A model generated the notes under the pieces. The model was not told the DNA's origin. It was given only the letters and a program-made list of their open reading frames with translations, and did not search any database. This document shows, in pieces, positions 8,393 through 16,101 of a stretch of DNA of 45,462 nucleotides (position 1 is its first letter; each line of letters opens with the position of its first letter). Where the stretch lies: positions 1-45,462 of the forward strand of contig NZ_CALUAK010000006.1 of NCBI RefSeq assembly GCF_943914015.1. Reading direction: 5' to 3'. The position numbers and the translations under genes are program-made. The stretch is from an uncultured Corynebacterium sp. GTDB taxonomy: Bacteria > Actinomycetota > Actinomycetes > Mycobacteriales > Mycobacteriaceae.

Positions 8393-8783
8393 GTTCTGAA
8401 AACCCCTTCAATCGTGGCAAAATTCACGTATTAACCCCTTTATTTAGCCCCGAAGGGGGTGGATTTCCCACGTTTTTACCGATTTTCCCTCTCCGAATCG
8501 CCCTCTCACACCCCCGCGGTTGATGCGAGCAACGATAAACGAAGGAAATTCTCACGACGAGCGCTACCGTACCGACGAGCTCTATCTATGCTTCCCGCGC
8601 GCAGCCTAGGTGTCGAAGGGAAGCTGAAGGGGGATAAGAGGCATGAGAGGACTGAGAAGCCCCATAGATTGTCTCGAGAGCAAAAGCTGGAAGCAACAAA
8701 CCGAACCAGTCGACGGTTTCTTAGCAACATGCACCCAAGCCTCCCCAGAGCAGTAGCCGGGTTGCCGCTAAGATAATGCAACG

Positions 8784-8806
8784 AGAGCCACCTATATATT
8801 GGCTCT
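8784..8806 (+). promoter_or_regulatory. Inverted repeat overlapping a -10-like box before the small membrane protein gene
   Basis: AGAGCCA (8784-8790) and TGGCTCT (8800-8806) form a perfect 7-bp inverted repeat whose 9-nt centre contains TATATAT. The TA-rich centre could be the -10 element and the arms an operator, about 100 nt upstream of GTG 8908. Confidence 0.4.
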
Positions 8807-8907
8807 ACATATGTGCACGCATCCGCGGACACACACAACCGCAGACGTGCAGCCGTTGCCACAGGAGCTGGTGACAGAGAAAACAGACTGGAAAGCGAGA
8901 GCTAAAA

Positions 8908-9396
8908 GTGATCCCTGAGGACGTAAACATCAACGCGCTCACCGACGAGCTTAACGCTGATGGCGTCTACATCGGTTCTCTCGCCGACGAGTACCCTGAG
9001 ATGGAATCCAAGCTCATTGAGGTCACGCAGAAGGCCAAAGAGCAGGGGATTGGCGATATGCACATCGCCATTCTTGATCAGACCCCCGCACATACAGCGG
9101 ATCTCCGGGACATTGCTCAGGAGCTCCTCAACCATACGGGTGCTGATCTCGTTCTCGTTCGCAATCCCATGTCGGGCGCAGTCGTATCCGACGACGTGTC
9201 GCGCGCAACGTTGGAGGCTGCGCAGTATCACTTCCTGGCCGATCCCGATTACGTGCGTGCGTCCAACTTCTTCGTTGACTACGTCTCGTCTACCAGCGTG
9301 CCGTGGGGGCTCGTTAGCATCGCCGTCCTCATTACAATCGTCGTAGTGGCCGTGGGCACGTGGTTTTTTGCACGGCTCCACACACCTACCAAATAG
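8908..9396 (+). CDS. Small membrane protein of the Rv1476 family
   Basis: The 162-residue product has a soluble N-terminal domain of about 130 residues and a single C-terminal transmembrane helix (about 131-153, WGLVSIAVLITIVVVAVG) followed by a short basic tail, so it is probably a tail-anchored protein with its main domain in the cytoplasm or outside. The N-terminal domain contains DMHIAILDQTPAHTADLRDIA, resembling the TPM/Rv1476-like fold of actinobacteria. The GTG start at 8908 has a purine-rich GAAAGCGAGAG about 10 nt upstream. In mycobacteria the homologous gene also lies between acn and ripA, so a link to cell-wall hydrolysis is plausible but not shown. Function unknown. Confidence 0.8.
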   Translation: MIPEDVNINALTDELNADGVYIGSLADEYPEMESKLIEVTQKAKEQGIGDMHIAILDQTPAHTADLRDIAQELLNHTGADLVLVRNPMSGAVVSDDVSRATLEAAQYHFLADPDYVRASNFFVDYVSSTSVPWGLVSIAVLITIVVVAVGTWFFARLHTPTK

Positions 9397-9597
9397 CCCT
9401 TCCGGTTCGTATCGCTGCACCTTCGGGTTTGGATACCCTGGGGCACAGTGGGGCAACTCGACGGGGGTTCAGGGAAGTCTCTGCGAGGTAGTTGAGGCAG
9501 TAATCACCTGCTGTTTTCCATTTCCGGTAATCCCCGCATCTGCCTATTCACCTTGGCCGACAAGTCTGCATACTTGACTGGGGGCATCCAATAATCT

Positions 9598-9634
9598 CAC
9601 TCAGATATGTGACAATCGCACCCAGATATGCGAC
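9598..9634. repeat. Direct repeat with 21-bp period
   Basis: CACTCAGATATGTGAC (9598-9613) and CACCCAGATATGCGAC (9619-9634) agree in 14 of 16 bases and are exactly 21 bp apart, two helical turns. A second, unrelated pair, CTGGGTCTCCAGC and CTGTGTCTCCAGC, follows at 9681 and 9700. Such spacing suits a cooperatively bound regulator. Confidence 0.6.
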
Positions 9635-9943
9635 GGCGCAGGGCTCGTCACACATGGCTCGATCGCTCCACTTCTCTCACCTGGGTCTCCAGCTCTCGCC
9701 TGTGTCTCCAGCGACTACGCAGGCGCTTGCATGCCACTCAAACAACGGACACCTTTCACTTGCGTGACCGGCATTGAGGTGATCGGTTCCACTATTCCGC
9801 AATGGAGGCGCTGAGGCGTGATGGTCGCCATTTGCGGTGGCGACAAACATAAGGTAATTGCCTCACGTTGAGGAGGGCAAGGGTAGTTCCTTTACCAGAA
9901 ACCGTCGACCTTAAGTTGAGGGTTTGACGGCGTGTCATTTTGT

Positions 9944-9977
9944 TGTGAGTAATTTCACATAACGCTTTGGTAACGGT
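9944..9977. promoter_or_regulatory. GlxR-like site abutting an MtrA-like direct repeat
   Basis: TGTGAGTAATTTCACA (9944-9959) is a perfect match to the CRP/GlxR pattern TGTGA-N6-TCACA. It is followed without gap by ATAACGCT-TTG-GTAACGGT (9959-9977), two 8-bp direct repeats with a 3-bp spacer, like the MtrA boxes (RTAACAAT-type) found before cell-wall hydrolase genes in corynebacteria and mycobacteria. The downstream gene is such a hydrolase, so joint control by cAMP-GlxR and the MtrAB two-component system is a reasonable prediction. Confidence 0.6.
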
Positions 9978-10203
9978 TAAACGCCAGGTAGAGCGATTGT
10001 TAGTCATGTGTCAAACCTTTACTCGTGTGAAAATCGTGAATATCGTTCCCAAAATTGACCAAAGTGAATTAATCTGTCCGTAGTCGGCTCACGAGACGAC
10101 GAATAACTCAACAAAATCAACCATCACATGCGCCACGTTGTCAGGTCTAGGAACTTGACTGGAATGCGTTGGAGAAATTCTTTCGGCCAGTGGGGAAGCT
10201 TGC

Positions 10204-10356
10204 ATGAAAGGCAAACATTTTCTCCTCGCGGTGGCTGCTGCACCAGACGGTGTTTTCCAGAAGACGATCGCGCCTTGCGGTCGGTCCACGGGAGAACGCC
10301 AGAGTGTGAAGGAGCTACGACATCGCTTTGTGTCGCAGGTATGGGTGGGGTTGTGA
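10204..10356 (+). CDS. Possible 50-residue small ORF upstream of the ripA-like gene
   Basis: An ATG at 10204, preceded by GGGGAA at a good distance, opens a 50-codon frame ending with TGA at 10354-10356. The N-terminus MKGKHFLLAVAAAP is short, basic then hydrophobic, but the rest shows no motif. It lies within the long region before the NlpC/P60 gene, so it could be a translated leader or a chance ORF. Comparative conservation is needed before accepting it. Confidence 0.25.
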   Translation: MKGKHFLLAVAAAPDGVFQKTIAPCGRSTGERQSVKELRHRFVSQVWVGL

Positions 10357-10671
10357 GGGACGCGTCTTTTCGGGAACCGGCGATTCCTGCACACGCGTGC
10401 ATGGCATGCGGGTTCGTAGTTTCTGGTTTACGGCCCCGTGAGCTAGGGCGCGCACAATAACTGAAGCTTTCCGGTTCCACGAGAATTCGACCGATATTTT
10501 CGCTGCGCCAATTCGCGCCACCAAAATACGGCTCGCAGATTTTCATGAACGCTGGATCTCACTGCTCCCGCCCATGCGGCGGCAGGTGGGAAGTCCCGCG
10601 TCGTGATTTCGTGCGGTCTTTTTCGGCCCGATTTCTTTGGCTAGAAGGCTTCGACGGTAAGAGGAGACCTT

Positions 10672-12510
10672 GTGGTTTGCTTTTCTCCAGTCCAGCGACT
10701 GAAAAAACGGGCTGTGTCAATCGGCGCAGTTAGCCTCATAACAATGATGACTGCCACCAACGTTCCGGTGGCATCGACACAAGAGATCGACGCCAGTCAG
10801 CTCACACAGCTGGCGACTCAGCTTTCCAGCGCAGTATCTGACATTTCTGCTCTTGAAGCACAGATGGGTGGCCTCCAAGAGGCCGTCAACCAAGCGCTTG
10901 TTGATCTCAAGGACGCACAGATTATCGCCGAGGCAGCACGTCAAAACGCTGCCGAAGCCAGCGACGAGCTTGATAAGGCGACCTCCGATGTGTCGACCGC
11001 CCAGGGGAGACTCGACGAATTGGCTCGTACTGCGTACCGCCACGGTGGCGCTGGTTCCAATCCGTCCATGCTCTCGTCCGGTAGCGATGCAAAGCGCGAA
11101 CTGGATCGTTTTACGTTCCTTCGTCGCCAGGCAGCGGAGCAGCGAGGCGTCGTTGACGCACTCGACGCCGAGCGGACCAAGAAGGCAAACAAAGAGTCGG
11201 CGCTACGCGCCGCTCAGAAGGAAGCAGAGGACCGCGAGGCCGCAGCCCAGGCTGCTGAGCAGTCTGCCAAGGATGCGATTGCCCAGCACACTCTCGAGCT
11301 TTCGGCTAAGCAGAATGAGCGTGAGCAACTTCTCGATCAGGCTCGCCAGGTCAAGGAACAGATCGACAAGTTGAAGTCGGCCGGCAATGAGGGTGCATCG
11401 TCCAACGAGTCTGAGGGACAGTCCCTCCCAGGCGCACAGGGTGTCACCAACCCGGGCGCAGATACAGCTGCGCCGGCTGCTATTCGGGAAGCCGATGAGG
11501 CTGCTGCCGCCCAGGCTTCTGCGCCGGAGACCTCGAACGAGGATCCTCCGGCTGCTCCCTCTGAAGGCAACGCTAACGCTGGGAGCGGTAACGAAGTCGC
11601 GACCCAGGAGTCTCGTGGCACAGACGCCGAGCTTGTCGGTGGCACCGCAGACGGGGAACAGGGCTCTTCTGCCTCTAGTTCCAGCCTTCCGGAGGTCGCG
11701 GACCGTTCCGCCGGTGGTTCCCCCGCTCCACGGGAGATCGACTACCTCCAGCTTGCTAACACCGCAGTGAACACGGCACAAGCCGTCGTTGACTCCGGTC
11801 TGCTCGATCCCGGTACTCTCGACGATCCGTTCAAGACTGTCGATGCCTTGGGTACGGTTCTCCCGGCTCTGTCTGGGTCTTCTTCTCTGAGCTCGACGAC
11901 GGCCGATGTGGCCTCGGGCAACGGTGGTCGCTCCGGTGACGCAACGACGGAGTCGGATCTTCTCGACGCTCTGAACAACCTTGGCAATTCCGGTGCGACC
12001 GATTCTGGCAACGCCACGAGCGATTACCTTGATCTCGGCACGATGGAGGACCTGTCCAACAAGGCTTCTGCTGCTATCTCTGGCTCCAGGAACCAGCGAA
12101 TTGAAACCGTGATTGCTCGTGCGAAGAGCCAGCTCGGCACCCCCTATGCCTGGGGCGGTGGCAACGCTAGCGGCCCGACCAAGGGCATTCGCGATGGTGG
12201 CGTGGCCGATGCCTACGGCGACTACAACAAGGTTGGCTTCGACTGCTCCGGGCTTGTCCTGTACGCGTTCGCAGGAGCGGGCATCGCACTTCCGCACTAC
12301 ACCGGCTACCAGTACCAGCGCGGAACCAAGGTAGACATTAGCGACATCCAGCGTGGTGACCTCCTCTTTTGGGGTCCCTCCGGCAACCAACACGTAGCGA
12401 TTTATCTCGGTGACGGCCAGATGATTGAGGCTCCACAGTCCGGTGGCGCGGTACAGATCAGCCCCGTCCGCTACGGTGGCATGGCTCCAAACGCTGTCCG
12501 CCTGATCTAA
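10672..12510 (+). CDS. ripA: Secreted RipA-like NlpC/P60 peptidoglycan endopeptidase
   Basis: This 612-residue exported protein probably cleaves peptide cross-links of peptidoglycan during cell separation. It starts at GTG 10672, with AAGAGGAGA 5 nt upstream. A signal peptide (basic RLKKR, then a hydrophobic stretch, likely cut after VAS near residue 36) is followed by an alanine/glutamate-rich coiled coil (about 40-240) and a low-complexity acidic/Ser-Ala linker (about 240-460). The C-terminal NlpC/P60 domain (about 475-612) has Cys525 in GFDCSGL, His574 in QHVAIYLGDG and Glu586 in MIEAP. These are spaced exactly as Cys383, His432 and Glu444 of M. tuberculosis RipA. The coiled coil is expected to keep the enzyme inhibited. 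Gene order with acn and hemH supports orthology to corynebacterial NlpC/RipA proteins. Regulation by MtrA and GlxR is suggested upstream. Confidence 0.92.
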   Translation: MVCFSPVQRLKKRAVSIGAVSLITMMTATNVPVASTQEIDASQLTQLATQLSSAVSDISALEAQMGGLQEAVNQALVDLKDAQIIAEAARQNAAEASDELDKATSDVSTAQGRLDELARTAYRHGGAGSNPSMLSSGSDAKRELDRFTFLRRQAAEQRGVVDALDAERTKKANKESALRAAQKEAEDREAAAQAAEQSAKDAIAQHTLELSAKQNEREQLLDQARQVKEQIDKLKSAGNEGASSNESEGQSLPGAQGVTNPGADTAAPAAIREADEAAAAQASAPETSNEDPPAAPSEGNANAGSGNEVATQESRGTDAELVGGTADGEQGSSASSSSLPEVADRSAGGSPAPREIDYLQLANTAVNTAQAVVDSGLLDPGTLDDPFKTVDALGTVLPALSGSSSLSSTTADVASGNGGRSGDATTESDLLDALNNLGNSGATDSGNATSDYLDLGTMEDLSNKASAAISGSRNQRIETVIARAKSQLGTPYAWGGGNASGPTKGIRDGGVADAYGDYNKVGFDCSGLVLYAFAGAGIALPHYTGYQYQRGTKVDISDIQRGDLLFWGPSGNQHVAIYLGDGQMIEAPQSGGAVQISPVRYGGMAPNAVRLI

Positions 12511-12938
12511 ATCGGCCCACCCTAGGGTGAGCATCTAACCAGCTGCTCCACATGGGCGACTGACCCGTTGGATTTCAGTGAACTGGATCCATCTCGTGGC
12601 ACAGGTCGCTATGAATGGTAAGCGCGGTTAGGACAAATGAAAAGACCAGTCGTGAGGGTGCGTGTGCAGGACACACCCTCACGGCTTTTTCATGTGCGTA
12701 TTGCTTCACCTTTGTCCCAATGGAGTTTCACCGTTTGTCCCATTTGCATCTTCCGTTTCCACGCAATCACGCTTGTTCCTGCTTTTGGATTCCCATCCTT
12801 TGGCACAGTTTTCTTTTTTACGCTGTCTTTCGCGGTTTCGAGCCGGCGCACCCATCAATCGTGCTGACCGCCTGCATATAGAACTAATGATGGATGCCCG
12901 GAGGCGGACTGCAATCTACGTCACGGTAGGATGCCAGC
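12511..12938. other. Intergenic region ripA-like gene to hemH
   Basis: This 428-nt stretch contains the terminator at 12651-12690 and then about 250 nt of T-rich sequence with no convincing gene. hemH presumably has its own promoter here; TATAGA near 12879 is a weak -10 candidate. Confidence 0.5.
12651..12690 (+). terminator. Terminator after the ripA-like gene
   Basis: CGTGAGGGTG (12651-12660) pairs perfectly with CACCCTCACG (12674-12683) and is followed by GCTTTTT. It lies 140 nt after the NlpC/P60 stop codon. Confidence 0.85.
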
Positions 12939-14153
12939 ATGGCTTCCTTTGATTCCACAGACGATCATTCTGGGGCACCTGTACCCGAGGTCACCGCACA
13001 CAATGAGCGGATGAACGGGGAAAAGAAATGCGCCCTTATGCTTCTTTCCTTCGGAGGTCCGGAACACCACGATCACGTCCGGCCATTTTTGGAAAACGTC
13101 ACCCGCGGTCGAGGAATCCCGCCGGAGAGGCTCGACGAGGTGGAGGTTCACTACCACCACCTCGGAGGGGTAAGCCCCCTGAACGGGCTCAACCGGGAGA
13201 TCATTGCCAACCTGGAGGAAGAGCTCCGCCATCATGGACGGGATCTTCCCGTCTATTTCGGCAACCGGAACTGGCACCCCTTCATTGAGGAAACCGTGGA
13301 GGAGATGGTTGCCGACGGCATTACCCACGTCTATGTGTTCGCCACCTCCGCCTGGGGCGGATCGAGTGGGTGTCGCCAATACGACGAAGATATTGAGCGC
13401 GCGCTCAAGCACCTGTCCGATAAGGGACTCCCGAGCCTCACGATGGTGAAACTGCGCCAGTTCTTCGACCACCCGGGGTTCATTGATCCCTCGGTCGAGT
13501 CCGTCAAACGCGCCTACGCACAGTTCGATAAGAATGTGACCCCACGGCTCGTGTTTACCGGGCACTCCATTCCCACGGTCGCCGATGAGCACTCCGGTCT
13601 GCCGGAAGACGGCACGCTCTATTCCGACCAGATTCGTGCAACGTGCGCGATCATCGCCGAACGGCTCGGCGTGAGCGATTACGACCTCGTTTGGCAATCG
13701 CGATCCGGATCCCCGCACACACCGTGGCTCGAGCCAGACATTGTCGATCACGCGCGCGACCTTCATGAGCGCGGGGAGACCAACCTTGTCGTCTACCCGG
13801 TGGGCTTTATCTCTGATCACACAGAGGTCGTGTGGGATCTCGATAATGAGCTCAAGGAGGCTGCCGACGAGTGGGGGATGACCATCGTCCGCGCCGACAC
13901 CGTCGGCCCCACACATGACTTCACGGCCATGGTCATTGACCTCATCGAGGAATACGAACGTGGCGATGAGCCGCTGCGCGTTCCAGGTCCCGTTTCCGTG
14001 GCGCTGAGGGGCTGTTCTCTGAACGGGGCGCCGTGCGCCGAGGGGTGCTGTGTATCTGCACGCCCACACCACGGTCATGGTTCACACAATGGCCACGGTT
14101 CTCACGGTGGCCACGACGCCGGTAGCGCGCATGGGCAGCGAGACGGTGCTTAG
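12939..14153 (+). CDS. hemH: Ferrochelatase (coproporphyrin-type) with Fe-S site and His-rich tail
   Basis: This 404-residue enzyme inserts Fe2+ into a porphyrin in haem synthesis; in actinobacteria the family acts on coproporphyrin III and is also called CpfC. The core (about 30-350) begins with ALMLLSFGGPE and includes the catalytic histidine in FTGHSIP and the acidic segment HTEVVWDLDNE. Four or five cysteines suit the actinobacterial [2Fe-2S] cluster: Cys145 in SSGCRQY and the C-terminal cluster Cys359-x6-Cys366-x3-Cys370-Cys371. The last 30 residues are unusual, containing nine histidines in repeated Gly-His-Gly-Ser units, which could bind metal. ATG 12939 is used; Met25 is an alternative start before the conserved core. 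The gene has terminators on both sides and is a single transcription unit. Confidence 0.95.
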   Translation: MASFDSTDDHSGAPVPEVTAHNERMNGEKKCALMLLSFGGPEHHDHVRPFLENVTRGRGIPPERLDEVEVHYHHLGGVSPLNGLNREIIANLEEELRHHGRDLPVYFGNRNWHPFIEETVEEMVADGITHVYVFATSAWGGSSGCRQYDEDIERALKHLSDKGLPSLTMVKLRQFFDHPGFIDPSVESVKRAYAQFDKNVTPRLVFTGHSIPTVADEHSGLPEDGTLYSDQIRATCAIIAERLGVSDYDLVWQSRSGSPHTPWLEPDIVDHARDLHERGETNLVVYPVGFISDHTEVVWDLDNELKEAADEWGMTIVRADTVGPTHDFTAMVIDLIEEYERGDEPLRVPGPVSVALRGCSLNGAPCAEGCCVSARPHHGHGSHNGHGSHGGHDAGSAHGQRDGA

Positions 14154-14176
14154 CAGTATTAAGAGGACACACCTGG

Positions 14177-14289
14177 GCTAGCTGGTCCAAACGGTCTAGG
14201 TGATCAGCTAGAGCTGATTAGATCCAGCTGATCTAGCTGGCTAAGGCGTATGCCGGAAATGGTGAGCGACCGGCATGTGTTGTGCCTTA
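14177..14289. repeat. AGCTGATC-rich palindrome cluster and hairpin between convergent genes
   Basis: Copies of AGCTGATC and its complement recur (14202-14209, 14212-14218, 14226-14233), with CTAGCTGG at 14178 and 14233, and can pair in several alternative ways. Next comes a two-part hairpin: TAAGGC (14242-14247) pairs with GCCTTA (14284-14289) and ATGCCGG (14250-14256) with CCGGCAT (14270-14276). There is no T-run, so termination here would be atypical. Confidence 0.55.
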
Positions 14290-14344
14290 AGTTCGAGGGC
14301 AGATGGACTCTTGGTGAGTGCGGCTTCTTGTTCCGTTACGGCTG

Positions 14345-15076
14345 TTAGTTCATTCCGCCGCGCTGATACTCGCGGTCGGCGGCAGCAACGGCTGCCATCC
14401 GGGCCTCGGAAATCCTGCTGAGGAGGGGGAACAACTGGGCATCGAAGGCGTGGTCGCGCGCCCTGTCCTGGACGGTCTCGATGATCGCGGCGACGCGGTT
14501 CGCCCGCGTGATGAGCTTCTCCGCCCGGGGTGCGACCCCGGGCGGGGTGCCGGGGGCTTTGTAGAAATCGGTGAGCGTGCCGACGACGAGGCGTGGCTGA
14601 GCAAGCGAGGAGGAGCGAGAATACGTCGGCTGGAGGGCGTCGATAAGCGCCGAAGCCTGGCGCGTTGCCTCCGCGAGGAGGAAGTCCGCCTCGCCCGGCA
14701 TGTGTGGCTCATTAAACAGCACCGTATCGTGGACCGAATGAGCCCAACAGATGAATCCGTCCTCATCGGTGTACGGGGACCAAGCGTGCATAAGTGGGCC
14801 GGAGACGATACCGAACCCGTCTGCCACACCCCGTGGAAGGGGACGCCCATAGCCGCCGAGGAGCAAACGAACGATGCCTGAACCGTCGCCGGTATCCGCG
14901 TCCCTGGCCGCGCGTGCCTCGGCGAGAACCTCCCGGAGCACCTCGTCATCCATGGCCAAGTCGAGTTCCCAGAGTGCGTCCTGAGCATCATCGAGAGAAA
15001 CCGTACCATGAATCCACGCAGAGACCCACAGCGCACAGTTCTGCTCAGGTGAATAGACCAGGTCACGGGGATTCAT
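14345..15076 (-). CDS. Conserved hypothetical protein, 243 residues
   Basis: The product is soluble and rich in Ala, Asp and Arg, with no signal peptide or membrane helix. Residues 1-60 (RDLVYSPEQNCALWVSAWIHG and so on) and a central segment (PLMHAWSPYTDEDGFICWAHS) look well folded, but I recognise no catalytic motif. The ATG at 15076 has AAAGGAG 5 nt upstream, and TATAGT at 15123-15128 on the minus strand is a good -10. It is divergent from the DUF3097 gene and convergent with hemH. Position beside hemH is, as far as I recall, kept in corynebacteria. The coding call is secure because start, ribosome site and codon use all fit; function is unknown. Confidence 0.8.
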   Translation of the reverse strand: MNPRDLVYSPEQNCALWVSAWIHGTVSLDDAQDALWELDLAMDDEVLREVLAEARAARDADTGDGSGIVRLLLGGYGRPLPRGVADGFGIVSGPLMHAWSPYTDEDGFICWAHSVHDTVLFNEPHMPGEADFLLAEATRQASALIDALQPTYSRSSSLAQPRLVVGTLTDFYKAPGTPPGVAPRAEKLITRANRVAAIIETVQDRARDHAFDAQLFPLLSRISEARMAAVAAADREYQRGGMN

Positions 15077-15122
15077 GAGACTCCTTTGCAGTATCGACGG
15101 GAAGCAACCATCCAGGCTGGCA

Positions 15123-15128
15123 ACTATA
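15123..15128 (-). promoter_or_regulatory. -10 hexamer of the hypothetical gene at 14345-15076
   Basis: TATAGT on the minus strand, about 45 nt before the ATG and upstream of an AAAGGAG ribosome-binding site. No clear -35 is seen. Confidence 0.4.
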
Positions 15129-15248
15129 ACGCATGCTCAGATGTGAGAGAGAAGGTGCCTGCTTGTCTCCTGGTGTGCACGGCGCACAACGCGCCTGGCC
15201 GTACCGGGTGGGCAAGGCGGGGCTTTGCATTCATTATTATCTTTTCTC

Positions 15249-16082
15249 ATGGACCGGTACTCAGGCAATATTTTTGACGGGCACGCACGCAACCGCCCGA
15301 CCCGCTACGATGAGGTACCCGCCAAGCCGGGCACCGTCTTCGAGGTGTTCGCCGACGGCTATGTCGGTGCCGTCGTCGGGTGGGAAAAGACCCCGCAAGG
15401 TGACATGCTGCGGCTGGAAGATAGGCACGGCAAGACGCGGATCTTCCCCGTTCGCGCCGGCGCGTTCATGGTAGACGGACAGCGTGTGACCCCCACACGC
15501 TACGTGCCACCGCGACAGCCGAGACGTTCCAATTCCGGCTCTCGCATGGTCGAACATCATAAGGCCCGCGTTGCTCTACCATCGCGCATCTGGGTGGAAG
15601 GTATCCACGATGCGGCGATTGTTGAGCGCATCTGGGGCCACGACCTCCGGGTGGAGGGCGTTGCCGTGGAATACCTGGAGGGTCTGGACAATCTCCCAGA
15701 TCGGTTGCGGGAGTTCCAACCGAGGGCTGAGCGGCGCGTCGGGGTGCTTGCCGATCACCTCGTCCGCGGGTCGAAAGAGGCACGTCTTACCCAATCTGTT
15801 GGCCCGCATGTGCTTGTCACCGGCCACCCGTTCATCGATATTTGGGCGGCAGTAAAGCCTTCCTCCGTGGGCATTCGGGCCTGGCCAGACGTTCCCCGCG
15901 GTGAGGACTGGAAGCAGGGCGTGTGTGATCGCCTTGGCTGGCACGAGCCGAAGGAGGGGTGGAACCGTGTGTACAACGCGGTGCACTCGTATAAGGACGT
16001 TGATTCATCGCTCATCAACGCTGTTGAGCGCCTCGTTGACTTTGTCACCAATCCGCAGCTGACAAAGGAAGACATGATGTAG
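15249..16082 (+). CDS. DUF3097 family protein
   Basis: This 277-residue soluble protein matches the actinobacterial DUF3097 family: an N-terminal beta-rich part with GTVFEVFADGYVGAVVGWEK, then RIWVEGIHDAAIVERIWGHDLR, a Toprim-like stretch in which VEGIHDAA and a later VTGHPFIDIW resemble acidic metal-binding loops. A nucleic-acid role is possible but unproven. I chose ATG 15249, although an upstream in-frame codon exists at 15225. TATTAT (15235-15240) lies 8 nt before this ATG with no Shine-Dalgarno, so the mRNA is probably leaderless. The NfeD gene begins 19 nt after its stop, so they form an operon. Confidence 0.85.
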   Translation: MDRYSGNIFDGHARNRPTRYDEVPAKPGTVFEVFADGYVGAVVGWEKTPQGDMLRLEDRHGKTRIFPVRAGAFMVDGQRVTPTRYVPPRQPRRSNSGSRMVEHHKARVALPSRIWVEGIHDAAIVERIWGHDLRVEGVAVEYLEGLDNLPDRLREFQPRAERRVGVLADHLVRGSKEARLTQSVGPHVLVTGHPFIDIWAAVKPSSVGIRAWPDVPRGEDWKQGVCDRLGWHEPKEGWNRVYNAVHSYKDVDSSLINAVERLVDFVTNPQLTKEDMM

Positions 16083-16101
16083 CCCACACAGGTGGAGGTC
16101 C

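Larger units (their letters stand above)
8198..8907. other. Divergent intergenic region acn / small membrane protein
   Basis: This 710-nt region separates the divergent genes. It holds the acn leader and AcnR operator (8370-8392), a short C-run repeat (AACCCCTT at 8401 and 8433), and near the other gene an inverted repeat, AGAGCCA / TGGCTCT, around a TATATAT (8784-8806). I find no credible gene between 8400 and 8780. Confidence 0.5.
9397..10671. other. Long non-coding region upstream of the ripA-like gene
   Basis: This 1275-nt stretch has no normal-sized gene. It contains two short direct-repeat pairs (9598-9634 and 9681-9712), a GlxR-like palindrome abutting an MtrA-like direct repeat (9944-9977), and a possible 50-codon ORF (10204-10356). 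It may include a leader of several hundred nucleotides for the NlpC/P60 gene. I looked for the c-di-AMP (ydaO) riboswitch that precedes similar genes in other actinobacteria and could not recognise its conserved core. Confidence 0.6.

Noticed and set aside
9977..10671. c-di-AMP (ydaO/yuaA) riboswitch before the ripA-like gene
   Set aside because: Expected from other actinobacteria, but the conserved core sequences were not recognisable by eye. A covariance-model search could reverse this.
11203..12534. Minus-strand frame of 443 codons opposite the ripA-like gene
   Set aside because: Shadow of the NlpC/P60 gene; the plus-strand frame has signal peptide and catalytic triad.
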